A stretch of DNA of 64,000 nucleotides. It comes from Roseovarius albus (lineage in GTDB: Bacteria; Pseudomonadota; Alphaproteobacteria; Rhodobacterales; Rhodobacteraceae). Under the pieces are notes generated by a model. That model was not told the DNA's origin. It saw nothing but the letters and a program-made list of their open reading frames with translations, and made no database searches. The stretch covers positions 1 to 64,000 of the forward strand of contig NZ_FWFX01000015.1 in NCBI RefSeq assembly GCF_900172335.1, read 5' to 3'. This document shows, piece after piece, positions 9,144 through 17,091 of the stretch. Positions within the stretch are counted from its first letter, which is position 1. Each line of letters begins with the position of its first letter. The position numbers were made by a program, and so were the translations under genes.

Positions 9144-9908
9144 ATGACCCTTCACGCCTTTGTCTTGCACCTTGCGCGCGCCGAAAAACGGCGCGCGAAC
9201 GCACATGAGGTGCTGGCAAGCTGTGGCGTGGAGGGTGAGATTTGGGATGCCGTGGATGGGGCGAAATTGTCTGAGGCGGATATTGCCGAGGCCTATCGAC
9301 CCAATTTGTTTGAGCCGAAGTATCCTTTCGCTCTGAAAACCGGAGAGGTCGGCTGTTTCCTAAGTCATCGGTCGATCTGGCAGGCGATTGTGGATCGCGA
9401 GCTTGAGGCCGGGCTAGTGTTTGAGGATGATGCGTCCTTGGACCCCGATGTCTTTGGCAGGGCCTTGGCGCTGGCACAGAAACATATTGATCGCTTTGGC
9501 TACATCCAGTTTCAGACGCGATACACAGCAGGGCACGAAGATGTGCTGGAAACCGATGGAGATCTTCGCCTGAGCGTACCGCGCGTGTCACCCGTGCGGG
9601 CAACGGCGCAGTTGATCAGCCTCGCGGCCGCCAAACGTTTGGTGAAAAAGGCGCAAGTGTTTGATCGGCCTGTCGATACCTTTGTGCAAAGCCATTGGTT
9701 TACCGGGCAGCCGGTGGCGGTGATTTACCCTTCGGGAGTTGAGGCCATTTCCGAGAGCTTGGATGGGTCGACCATTCAGGGAGGGAAATACTCATTATCT
9801 GAGCGGTTGAAGCGAGAAGTGTCGCGCACGGTTTACCGCCGCAAGATTGAGCGGTATTCACGTGACAGCAAGACACTCTCCTCTGCTGCCACTGAAACAC
9901 GCAAGTAA
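9144..9908 (+). CDS. Glycosyltransferase family 25 (LOS/LPS type)
   Basis: A 254-residue protein matching the GT25 family of lipooligosaccharide galactosyltransferases. It starts with the short VLHLARAEKR strand, then has GEVGCFLSHRSIWQ and the metal-binding-type LVFEDDA motif, the usual GT25 landmarks. It acts in the cytoplasm on activated sugars to extend surface glycan. It follows the aldehyde dehydrogenase by 3 bases and precedes the fucosyltransferase by 11, so a single transcript is likely. The C-terminus is basic and poorly conserved. Donor and acceptor sugars are unknown. Confidence 0.85.
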   Translation: MTLHAFVLHLARAEKRRANAHEVLASCGVEGEIWDAVDGAKLSEADIAEAYRPNLFEPKYPFALKTGEVGCFLSHRSIWQAIVDRELEAGLVFEDDASLDPDVFGRALALAQKHIDRFGYIQFQTRYTAGHEDVLETDGDLRLSVPRVSPVRATAQLISLAAAKRLVKKAQVFDRPVDTFVQSHWFTGQPVAVIYPSGVEAISESLDGSTIQGGKYSLSERLKREVSRTVYRRKIERYSRDSKTLSSAATETRK

Positions 9909-9919
9909 GATCTGAAACG

Positions 9920-10768
9920 ATGATCATTTCTAGACTTTTAGGCGGGGCTGGAAACCAGCTCTTTCAATACGCCGCAGGGCGGGCCTTGGCCGATCATCTG
10001 GGCTGTGATCTGGCGTTGGATTCGAGGTATATCGAGAGCAGCGAGGACCGTGGGAATTGCTTTGCACATTTTGCCGACGCTAGGATTGCGCAGGCCCCCA
10101 CCCTGCCCCCGGCCAAACACGAGAGCTTCCTGCGTTACGGGCTGTGGCGCAAGTTTGGCAAGAATCCCAAGTTCTGCCGCGAGGGAGAGCTGGCGTTCAA
10201 TCCACAGTTTTTCGATCTGGGCGACAACAGCTATCTGCATGGCTATTGGCAGTCGCCGCGGTATTTTGGTGATAGCGCGCAAGCGATCCGCAACGACCTG
10301 CGGTTTACCACCCCGCTGGATGCGGAAAACACTGCGATGGCCGAGCAAATCAAGGCCGCGAAAATCCCGGTGTCTGTGCATGTGCGACGCGGGGACTACA
10401 TGGCCTCGGGCAGTTTTCAGGCCTGCACGGAAGAGTATTATGTCGCGGCCTTGGCAGCGCTGTCCGAGAAGCTTGGCAAGGATCTAACGTGTTTTGTATT
10501 CTCGAATGACCCTGTCTGGGCAGCTGAGAACATGAACCTCGGTTTTGAGCGGGTGATTGTGGATCTCAACGATGAAACCCGGGGGCATTTTGACATGCAA
10601 CTGATGTCACTTTGCGCGCATCATGTGATTGCCAATTCGACGTTTTCGTGGTGGGGGGCCTGGCTGAACCCGGACAAAGATAAGCTGTTGGTTGCCCCGA
10701 AGAACTGGTTTTCCAAGGAAAACCTGAGTAATCCTGATATCTGCCCGGAAAGCTGGATACGTCTATGA
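9920..10768 (+). CDS. Alpha-1,2-fucosyltransferase-like, GT11
   Basis: A 282-residue GT11 glycosyltransferase. The N-terminal GGAGNQLFQYAAGRALA, the HVRRGDY motif (the strongly conserved HxRRGDY of alpha-1,2- and alpha-1,6-fucosyltransferases) and the C-terminal ANSTFSWWGAWLN are all present. These enzymes transfer fucose from GDP-fucose to surface oligosaccharides. No GDP-fucose synthesis genes are seen in this window, so they would have to lie elsewhere. Its stop overlaps the next start as ATGA, indicating coupling to the kinase-like gene. Confidence 0.9.
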   Translation: MIISRLLGGAGNQLFQYAAGRALADHLGCDLALDSRYIESSEDRGNCFAHFADARIAQAPTLPPAKHESFLRYGLWRKFGKNPKFCREGELAFNPQFFDLGDNSYLHGYWQSPRYFGDSAQAIRNDLRFTTPLDAENTAMAEQIKAAKIPVSVHVRRGDYMASGSFQACTEEYYVAALAALSEKLGKDLTCFVFSNDPVWAAENMNLGFERVIVDLNDETRGHFDMQLMSLCAHHVIANSTFSWWGAWLNPDKDKLLVAPKNWFSKENLSNPDICPESWIRL

Positions 10769-11811
10769 CCCCCAAGGATGACATTGCAGAGCGGCGGTTT
10801 TTGCCAGAGACCGTCCACAAGCGCGATATTTTCTCGGAAACGATTTCGGGGACCTTGGAAGGTGTTGAGGATTTCCCGGTTGTGCTGCGCAAGCTGGATG
10901 GCGTGCCGTTTTATGCCAAACCGATTGCCTGGTTTCTGGCACGCAAGGAAATTCGCGGATTGAAGGCAGTTCAGGGGATTGAAGGCGCGCCCGTGTTGGT
11001 ACGGGTCGATAAGGTGGGGTTGCTGCGCAGTTGGACGCAGGGCACGCCACTGCAATTGGCCAAGCCAACAGATCCAGCGTTCTACAAAGACGCCAAACGC
11101 CTGCTGCGCGAGATGCGCCGGGCGGGTGTGGCGCATAATGACATCGCCAAACCGCAGAACTGGCTGATGACACATGATGGCCGTGCGGCGGTGATTGATT
11201 TCCAACTAGCCTCTGTGCATCGCAAGAACAGCAAGATGTTGCGGGTGCTGGCGCGCGAGGATCTGAGGCATCTGCTGAAGCAAAAGCGCGCATATGCACC
11301 GGAATTGCTGACCGCATCTGAGGAACGGATGCTGGCGCAAAAGGCGCTGCCCGCGCGGATCTGGATGGCGACGGGCAAGAAACTTTACAACTTCATCACT
11401 CGCAAACTGATGAACTGGTCGGATGGTGAGGGCACCGAGGATCGGATTGAACGCGATGGTCCGGCGTTGGAGGCGGCGTTGCGTGGACATGCCGGGGTGA
11501 CTGATCTGGCGCTCTGCACCTATGCTCTGCCTGCCAAGGGCGTGGGGCTGTATGTCTTTGTCGAAACCGAGCTTTCCGCGGCTGAGTTAGGGGAGCTCTT
11601 GCCCGAACCGGCACCGGAACTGGTGCAGACGGTGGCCGCGCTGCCGCGCGGGGAAAGCGGTGCGGTGCGAATGGATGCGCTGCAACTGGTGGCAACCAAT
11701 CGACTGGATGAATTGGAGCAATTGAGTGCGCAGGATGCGGATCTGGCGGCGGCGCTGAAGCCGATCATTGCGCAGCGATTGAACCTGACAGATCGGATAT
11801 TACGGAAGTGA
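10765..11811 (+). CDS. Kinase-like protein with C-terminal AMP-ligase-tail-like region
   Basis: A 348-residue protein coupled to the fucosyltransferase by an ATGA overlap. Residues about 25-160 resemble a protein-kinase-like/RIO/KdkA fold: HNDIAKPQNWL fits the catalytic HxDxxxxN loop and VIDFQLAS stands where DFG is expected, with Gln replacing Gly. The C-terminal third (from about residue 235, HAGVTDLALCTY) reads like the small C-terminal domain of adenylate-forming enzymes, without the main AMP-binding domain. By position it may phosphorylate a lipid A/core sugar or a glycan intermediate, but neither substrate nor activity is shown by sequence. Confidence 0.6.
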   Translation: MTPKDDIAERRFLPETVHKRDIFSETISGTLEGVEDFPVVLRKLDGVPFYAKPIAWFLARKEIRGLKAVQGIEGAPVLVRVDKVGLLRSWTQGTPLQLAKPTDPAFYKDAKRLLREMRRAGVAHNDIAKPQNWLMTHDGRAAVIDFQLASVHRKNSKMLRVLAREDLRHLLKQKRAYAPELLTASEERMLAQKALPARIWMATGKKLYNFITRKLMNWSDGEGTEDRIERDGPALEAALRGHAGVTDLALCTYALPAKGVGLYVFVETELSAAELGELLPEPAPELVQTVAALPRGESGAVRMDALQLVATNRLDELEQLSAQDADLAAALKPIIAQRLNLTDRILRK

Positions 11812-11847
11812 TGCCCCGCGCCCGTGGATGGGCGCAGGGCTTTGATA

Positions 11848-12627
11848 TTACTTGCCCTTCCAGACCGGGTCGCGTTTTTCGGCGAAGGCCCGGGCACCTT
11901 CGAGCTGATCCTCGGAGCGATATAGTTTTTCGACCGTGGGCAGTTGGCTTTTGGTGATGCGGTTCATGGTATCTTGGAATTTGGAATCTTCAGCGTCGCG
12001 CACCACCTCTTTGATCGCGGCATAGACCAGCGGCGGGCCGGAGGCGAGCAGACGGGCCAGCTCCCACGCGCGGTCCATCAGTTGATCGGCCGGCAGGATT
12101 TCGTTTACGAGGCCCCAACGGTTGGCCTCCTGAACGTCGAACCAACGGCCGGTGAGCAGCAGCTCCATGGCGATGTGATACGGGATACGTTTTGGCAGCT
12201 TGACGCTGGCAGCGTCAGCGACAGTGCCAGAGCGGATTTCAGGCAGGGCGAAGGTGGCATGTTCTGCGGCCAAGATGATGTCAGCGGATATTGCCAGTTC
12301 CAGACCACCACCACAGGCGATACCATTCACCGCTGCGATCACCGGCTTGTTCATGTCACGCATTTCCTGCAACCCGCCGAAGCCACCGACACCATAGTCG
12401 CCGTCAACCGCATCGCCGTCAGCGGCGGCCTTCAAATCCCAACCGGGGCAGAAGAACTTTTCGCCGCCACCAGTCAGAATGGCGACGCGCAGTTCCGGAT
12501 CATCACGGAATTCAAGAAAGACATCACCCATGATCTTGCTGGTTTCCAGGTCGATCGCATTGGCCTTGGGACGGTCCAGTTTGACCTCAAGAATGGCACC
12601 TTCGCGGCGGGTTTTAATCGGGTTCAT
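11848..12627 (-). CDS. Crotonobetainyl-CoA hydratase / enoyl-CoA hydratase (CaiD-like)
   Basis: A 259-residue crotonase-superfamily enzyme. The oxyanion-hole segment CGGGLELAISADIILA and the catalytic-glutamate region FALPEIRSGTVADAAS are typical of carnitinyl-CoA dehydratases (CaiD) and related hydratases. It would interconvert an unsaturated acyl-CoA and its 3-hydroxy form. It starts 3 bases after the upstream ligase gene on the same strand, so both belong to one operon, together with an acyl-CoA dehydrogenase. Ligase, dehydrogenase and hydratase give the activation and first beta-oxidation steps expected for gamma-butyrobetaine or carnitine breakdown; the assignment to that substrate is inferred. 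Confidence 0.82.
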   Translation of the reverse strand: MNPIKTRREGAILEVKLDRPKANAIDLETSKIMGDVFLEFRDDPELRVAILTGGGEKFFCPGWDLKAAADGDAVDGDYGVGGFGGLQEMRDMNKPVIAAVNGIACGGGLELAISADIILAAEHATFALPEIRSGTVADAASVKLPKRIPYHIAMELLLTGRWFDVQEANRWGLVNEILPADQLMDRAWELARLLASGPPLVYAAIKEVVRDAEDSKFQDTMNRITKSQLPTVEKLYRSEDQLEGARAFAEKRDPVWKGK

Positions 12628-12630
12628 CTT

Positions 12631-14646
12631 TCAAGCCTTTCGGATAAGCGCATCTACCGCAACCGCCCGGTCGGGGGTGCACAGAAGCGGGTTGATTTCA
12701 ACTTCGCTGACGGTGTCGGTGTTGGCAAGCACGTAGGCCTGCACCGAGTCGACAGCGTTTACAATGGCGTCCATGTCAGCACTGGGTTTGCCACGATAGC
12801 CCGCCAACAACGGGGCAATGTTGAGCTTGCCCAAAGCCGCGCGGATGTCGTCGGCCGAGGCAGGTAAAAGCAGCGATGTGGTATCGCGTAGAATTTCGGT
12901 CATCACACCCCCTGCCCCAAGGGTTAGAACGTAGCCATGCGCCGGATCGCGGACCACGCCGACCAACAGTTCAGCGACGGTGCCGGTGATCATTTCCTCG
13001 ATCAAGATCTCACCGGTGCCGATGTCCTTGGCGGTGGCGGCCACATCCTCGGGCATGATCTCCAGGCGGACAGCGGCGTGTTCTGATTTATGCGCGAGAC
13101 CGACGCCCTTAATGGCGAATGGCGGGCGCAGCTCTTGCGAGGCTTGGGCGGCTTCACCTTCGCCCCGGACCGAGCGGTTTTGTGGGGTGGGCAGACCGTG
13201 TGTGGCAAGGGCTGCCTTTGAGTTGGCCTCGCTGACCAGTTGGGCCTCACCGATCTCGCCGGGGATGGTGACGGGTTCTGCGGAGGGTACACCGATATTG
13301 GAGGCGGCTTTGGTGGCCGACAGTACCTCGCGCAGGCCCATGATCGGGACGACGCCGCCCTCCATCAGTTGTTGAGCCACGTCCTGGGGCAGCAGTTCCG
13401 GCAGGGTTGCGACCACGCCAAAGCGCGCGCCGGTATCAGCGCGGACTTTCAACGCCGCATTGGTGGCACAGGTCCAGTCGATGGGGTCGGTGGTGGGATA
13501 ATCGACGATGGAGAAGGTCATCGAAATGTCATCGCCGGTCATGCCAGACCATGCCTGCGCCATCGCATCCTGATCGCGCCAGATGTAGGTGTGGTAATCG
13601 AGCGGGTTGTTCAACGCGACCATCGGGCCGAGTGCCGCGCGCAGGGCGGCTTTCTGGCGGTCTGTGAGTTTTGGAAAGTCGAGCCCGGTGCCCACGGCCA
13701 TATCGGCGATCAGGCTCGCCTCGCCCCCTGAACAGCTGATCGAGGCTATCTTGCCATCGGGCAGCGGGCCATAGCAGTGCAGTAGTTTGAGCGTTTCCAG
13801 CATGTCGGGCAAAGCACCCAGACGCGGGATACCAAGGCGGTCAAGGAAGGCCTGTGCGCCTGCGTCGCTACCTGCCAAGGAGGCAGTGTGTGAAACGGTA
13901 GCCTGTTGCGCCTGTTCCGATGCACCCACCTTGAGGGCGACCAGAGGCACGCCCTTGGCGTGGGCTTTTTGAGCCAAAACCTCCCAATCGCGCAGGTCTT
14001 TGAAACCCTCGATATGTAGGCCCACGGCAGTGACACGCGGGTCATCGATCAGCGCCGAAGCGATCTGCGCCTGCGTGGTCTGGGCCATGTTGCCGCAGGT
14101 GACCATATAAGCGATGGGCAAGCCACGTTGCTGCATGGTGAGATTGATTGAAATGTTGGAGCTTTGGGTCAGGATCGCCACGCCCTTGTCCACCCGCTGG
14201 CAACCGTGTTGATCGGGCCAGAGCAGCGCGCCATCAAGGGCGTTCACAAAGCCATAGCAGTTGGGGCCAAGGATGGGCATGTCGCCGGCAGCGGCAACCA
14301 GCTCGGCCTGTAGATCGTGGCCGGCTTCATCCTCGGCGACGGCTTCAGAAAACCCCGAAGCAAAGCAGACGGCACCACCTGCCCCCAATTCTGAGAGTTC
14401 GCCGATCAGTTGAATCGTGGCGTGGCGGTTGACACCGATGAACACGGCATCGGGGGCCTCGGGCAGGTCTTGCACCGATTTAAACGCGTTAAAGCCCGAG
14501 ATCTCCTCGGACTTTGGATGAACAGGCCAGATCTGCCCGGCAAAGTCCATGCGGACCGATTGTTTGATCACCTGTTCGCACCAGGCCCCGCCCCCGATGA
14601 TGGCGATGGATTTGGGTTGGAACAGGCGTTTGAGGTTTTTAGTCAT
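12631..14646 (-). CDS. NDP-forming acyl-CoA synthetase / acetate-CoA ligase family
   Basis: A 671-residue single-chain ligase of the ADP/GDP-forming acetyl-CoA synthetase family. It has an N-terminal CoA-binding Rossmann domain (SIAIIGGG), succinyl-CoA-ligase-like middle domains with the phospho-histidine segment VSHTASLAGSDAG, and a C-terminal ATP-grasp domain (from about residue 450; KGVGLAHKSEHAAV). It activates a carboxylic acid to its CoA thioester. I choose the ATG at 14646 because homology begins with KNLKRLFQPKSI; the alternative ATG at 14694 falls inside the long hairpin. It probably loads the substrate for the neighbouring dehydrogenase and hydratase. Confidence 0.85.
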   Translation of the reverse strand: MTKNLKRLFQPKSIAIIGGGAWCEQVIKQSVRMDFAGQIWPVHPKSEEISGFNAFKSVQDLPEAPDAVFIGVNRHATIQLIGELSELGAGGAVCFASGFSEAVAEDEAGHDLQAELVAAAGDMPILGPNCYGFVNALDGALLWPDQHGCQRVDKGVAILTQSSNISINLTMQQRGLPIAYMVTCGNMAQTTQAQIASALIDDPRVTAVGLHIEGFKDLRDWEVLAQKAHAKGVPLVALKVGASEQAQQATVSHTASLAGSDAGAQAFLDRLGIPRLGALPDMLETLKLLHCYGPLPDGKIASISCSGGEASLIADMAVGTGLDFPKLTDRQKAALRAALGPMVALNNPLDYHTYIWRDQDAMAQAWSGMTGDDISMTFSIVDYPTTDPIDWTCATNAALKVRADTGARFGVVATLPELLPQDVAQQLMEGGVVPIMGLREVLSATKAASNIGVPSAEPVTIPGEIGEAQLVSEANSKAALATHGLPTPQNRSVRGEGEAAQASQELRPPFAIKGVGLAHKSEHAAVRLEIMPEDVAATAKDIGTGEILIEEMITGTVAELLVGVVRDPAHGYVLTLGAGGVMTEILRDTTSLLLPASADDIRAALGKLNIAPLLAGYRGKPSADMDAIVNAVDSVQAYVLANTDTVSEVEINPLLCTPDRAVAVDALIRKA

Positions 14647-14675
14647 GCGCGGCCAGATGGTGAGAGTATAAATGG

Positions 14676-14744
14676 CCCCGGCGGTTGCTGGCATCCTTCA
14701 GGCTGAGAGCGAATACCCTGTCAGATGCTGGCGTACCGCCGGGG
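14676..14744 (-). promoter_or_regulatory. 69-base structured element between dehydrogenase and ligase genes
   Basis: CCCCGGCGGT (14676-14685) pairs perfectly with ACCGCCGGGG (14735-14744), and inside this GCATC (14691-14695) pairs with GATGC (14724-14728). In the operon mRNA this long hairpin stands 10 bases after the dehydrogenase stop and 29 bases before the ligase ATG. There is no T-run, so it is more likely an mRNA-processing or translation-control structure than a terminator. Confidence 0.55.
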
Positions 14745-14754
14745 AAAGGTGATC

Positions 14755-15915
14755 TTAGGCCCCCAGAGGACGGAGCAGATCACGAGAAATGATGTGGCGC
14801 TGGATTTCAGACGTGCCGTCCCAGATGCGTTCTACACGCGCATCACGCCAGAAGCGTTCGATTGGGAAGTCATCCATCAACCCCATGCCGCCAAAGATTT
14901 GCAGCGTGGTGTCGGTGACTTTGGCCAATGTTTCCGAGGCATAGACCTTGGCCGAGGCGATCTCGCGGTTCGCTGGCAGGCCCTGATCCAGACGCCAGGC
15001 CGAGGCCAGTGTCAGCCAATCAGCGGCGTCAATCTCAGTAATCATATCGGCGATCTGGAAGCTGACGCCTTGGAATTTACCGATGGGTTGGCCGAATTGC
15101 TTGCGCTCGGCCGCGTAGTTCAGGGCGTAGTCAAAGCAGCGGCGCGCACGACCGACCGAGAAAGCGGCAACGGTGATACGGGTGGCATAGAGCCATTCGT
15201 TCATGACCGAAAAGCCGCCGTCGACCTCTCCCAAGACCTGCGCGTCTGGCAGGCGACAGTTGTCAAAGTAGAGGATGCAGTTTTTGTAGCCTTTGTGGCT
15301 GACCGAGTTGTAGCCATCGCGCACCTCAAACCCCGGCGTGCCGCGATCCACCAGGAAGGTAGTGATGCGTTTTTTCGGGCCTCGGGGTGTTTCATCAACC
15401 CCGGTGGCGACAAAAACGATGAAGAAGTCAGCGTGCTCTGCGCCCGAGATGAAGTGTTTTGAACCGTTGATCACCCAGTCACCACCATCGCGGACGGCAG
15501 AGCATTTCATGCCGCGCACGTCGGAGCCGGCATCAGGTTCGGTCATCGCCAGAGCATCCATCCGCTCGCCCCGCACGGCGGGCAGAAGGTAACGCTCGCG
15601 CTGTTCATCGTTGCAGGCCATCAGGATGTTTTGCGGGCGGCCAAAGAAGTGGGTCAACGCCATGGAACCACGGCCCAACTCGCGTTCCACAAGCGTGAAA
15701 TCCACATGGCTGAGGCCCGCACCGCCGACTTCCTCGGGGAAGTTGCAAGCGTAGAAGCCCAGATCGATACATTTTTGCTTGATCTCTTGGCCCAACTCAT
15801 GCGGCACCTGACCGGTGCGTTCGACCTCGGCCTCGTGAGGGTAGATTTCGTTTTCAACAAAGCTGCGAACGGTGGAGACGATCATCTCTTGTTCGTCGGA
15901 CAGACCAAAGTGCAT
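14755..15915 (-). CDS. Acyl-CoA dehydrogenase (FAD)
   Basis: A 386-residue flavoprotein of the acyl-CoA dehydrogenase family. It shows AMTEPDAGSDVRGM (FAD/substrate binding), the middle WVINGSKHFISGAE segment, RKQFGQPIGKFQGV and the C-terminal QIFGGMGLMDDFPIERFWRDAR with IWDGTSEIQR. It introduces the alpha-beta double bond into an acyl-CoA. The start at 15915 has an AGGAG box 8 bases upstream and matches the family N-terminus (FGLSDEQEMI). As first gene of the leftward operon and divergent from a GlxA-type regulator, it could be a gamma-butyrobetainyl-CoA dehydrogenase (inference). Confidence 0.9.
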   Translation of the reverse strand: MHFGLSDEQEMIVSTVRSFVENEIYPHEAEVERTGQVPHELGQEIKQKCIDLGFYACNFPEEVGGAGLSHVDFTLVERELGRGSMALTHFFGRPQNILMACNDEQRERYLLPAVRGERMDALAMTEPDAGSDVRGMKCSAVRDGGDWVINGSKHFISGAEHADFFIVFVATGVDETPRGPKKRITTFLVDRGTPGFEVRDGYNSVSHKGYKNCILYFDNCRLPDAQVLGEVDGGFSVMNEWLYATRITVAAFSVGRARRCFDYALNYAAERKQFGQPIGKFQGVSFQIADMITEIDAADWLTLASAWRLDQGLPANREIASAKVYASETLAKVTDTTLQIFGGMGLMDDFPIERFWRDARVERIWDGTSEIQRHIISRDLLRPLGA

Positions 15916-16011
15916 GGCGGGGCTCCTAACAGGGTGGTTGATCAAACAAAGGCCATCCTGCATAAGCATGGCGTGCAGAATTGGGCGCAGATCATGCAAG
16001 ATTGGCAAAAA

Positions 16012-16938
16012 ATGAATACTCCGATGCAGACCTATGATGTTCTGCTGTTTGACGGGTTTTCCAACCACTGTCTGGCCAATGCGATTGAGCCGCTCAGGGC
16101 AGCGAACATGATCTCGGGTCGGGATCTCTATGACTGGCGCTATGTGACCTTGGATGGGGCGACAGCGACCAGTTCCAGCGGCTTGCAGGTGACACCACAC
16201 GGGGCCCTGCCTGATACCTCAGGTACGATGCTGCTGGTGATGCCCTCCTATGGATTTCGCGAGATCACCGGTTGGGGCGTGACCAAGCACCTGCGGGCAG
16301 CGGCAGGGCGGTATGAGCACATGGCGGCACTGGATACCGGCAGCTGGCTGTTGGCGCGGGCGGGGCTGCTGGATGAGGTCAGGGCAACAATCCATTGGGA
16401 GGAGTTGGAGAGCTTTTCTGAGGCCTTTCCCGAGATTGAGACGGTGCGGGAGCGTTATGTCATTGACCAGAATCGCATCACCTGTTCGGGGGCAATGGCG
16501 GCGTTTGATCTGGTGATGCATCTGATCGGGCGCGATCAGGGGCAGTTGCTGGCCATCGAGGTCTCGCAACTGTTTATGTCGAACCGGCCTAGCGGCACGC
16601 ATAGTGAATACCGCACGACGCGGGACAAGTTCGTAGACCGGGCGCTGGCGCTGATGACCGAGAATCTGGAGGCACCACTGCCCTTGGCGCAGCTGGCCAA
16701 ACGTGCGGGATGCACACAGAAATCATTGGAGCGACGCATTCGCAGTGAGCTGGGGACAACGCCGCAGACCGTCTATCGGCGGTTACGCCTGAATTTGGCG
16801 CGCAAGCTGGTGGTGGAAACAGAGCAACCGATTTTGGAGGTGGCCTATCGCTGCGGATACGAAAACGCCAGCGCCATGACGCGCGCGTTCAAGGCCGAGT
16901 TTGGCTGTACACCGAGGAGTTTGCGAAGCGTATCGTGA
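16012..16938 (+). CDS. GlxA family AraC-type transcriptional regulator
   Basis: About 308 residues: an N-terminal DJ-1/PfpI-like domain (YDVLLFDGFSNHCLANAIEP) and a C-terminal double helix-turn-helix of the AraC type (LAQLAKRAGCTQKSLERRI, then ILEVAYRCGYENASAMTRAF). This architecture is shared with CdhR and GbdR, regulators of carnitine and betaine catabolism. It is divergent from the acyl-CoA dehydrogenase with a 96-base shared promoter region, a typical layout for a local activator. The start could also be 15994 or 16024; none has a strong ribosome-binding site. Confidence 0.88.
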   Translation: MNTPMQTYDVLLFDGFSNHCLANAIEPLRAANMISGRDLYDWRYVTLDGATATSSSGLQVTPHGALPDTSGTMLLVMPSYGFREITGWGVTKHLRAAAGRYEHMAALDTGSWLLARAGLLDEVRATIHWEELESFSEAFPEIETVRERYVIDQNRITCSGAMAAFDLVMHLIGRDQGQLLAIEVSQLFMSNRPSGTHSEYRTTRDKFVDRALALMTENLEAPLPLAQLAKRAGCTQKSLERRIRSELGTTPQTVYRRLRLNLARKLVVETEQPILEVAYRCGYENASAMTRAFKAEFGCTPRSLRSVS

Positions 16939-17091
16939 TCATTTTGCGTACCTATGAAGGCACTAAATCAGACGGCTTCTTTCTTAGTAGTTAAATTAGA
17001 CGGTACTTCGTGTGTTTGGCGGGAACCTCAGGGTAGCCAGCTCGGCTATTTTTCGGCAATGTACTTAGCATATCTTGATTTGAGGGTTCCA

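Noticed and set aside
14676-14750. Resemblance to a TPP riboswitch on the + strand (CTGAGA, ACCC, then a CTGG-type stem)
   Set aside because: No gene lies downstream on the + strand; the frame there is antisense to the acyl-CoA dehydrogenase. The long outer stem explains the sequence better as an intercistronic hairpin on the minus strand.
14725-15462. 245-codon + strand frame antisense to the acyl-CoA dehydrogenase
   Set aside because: A codon-bias shadow of a well-supported gene with no own motifs.
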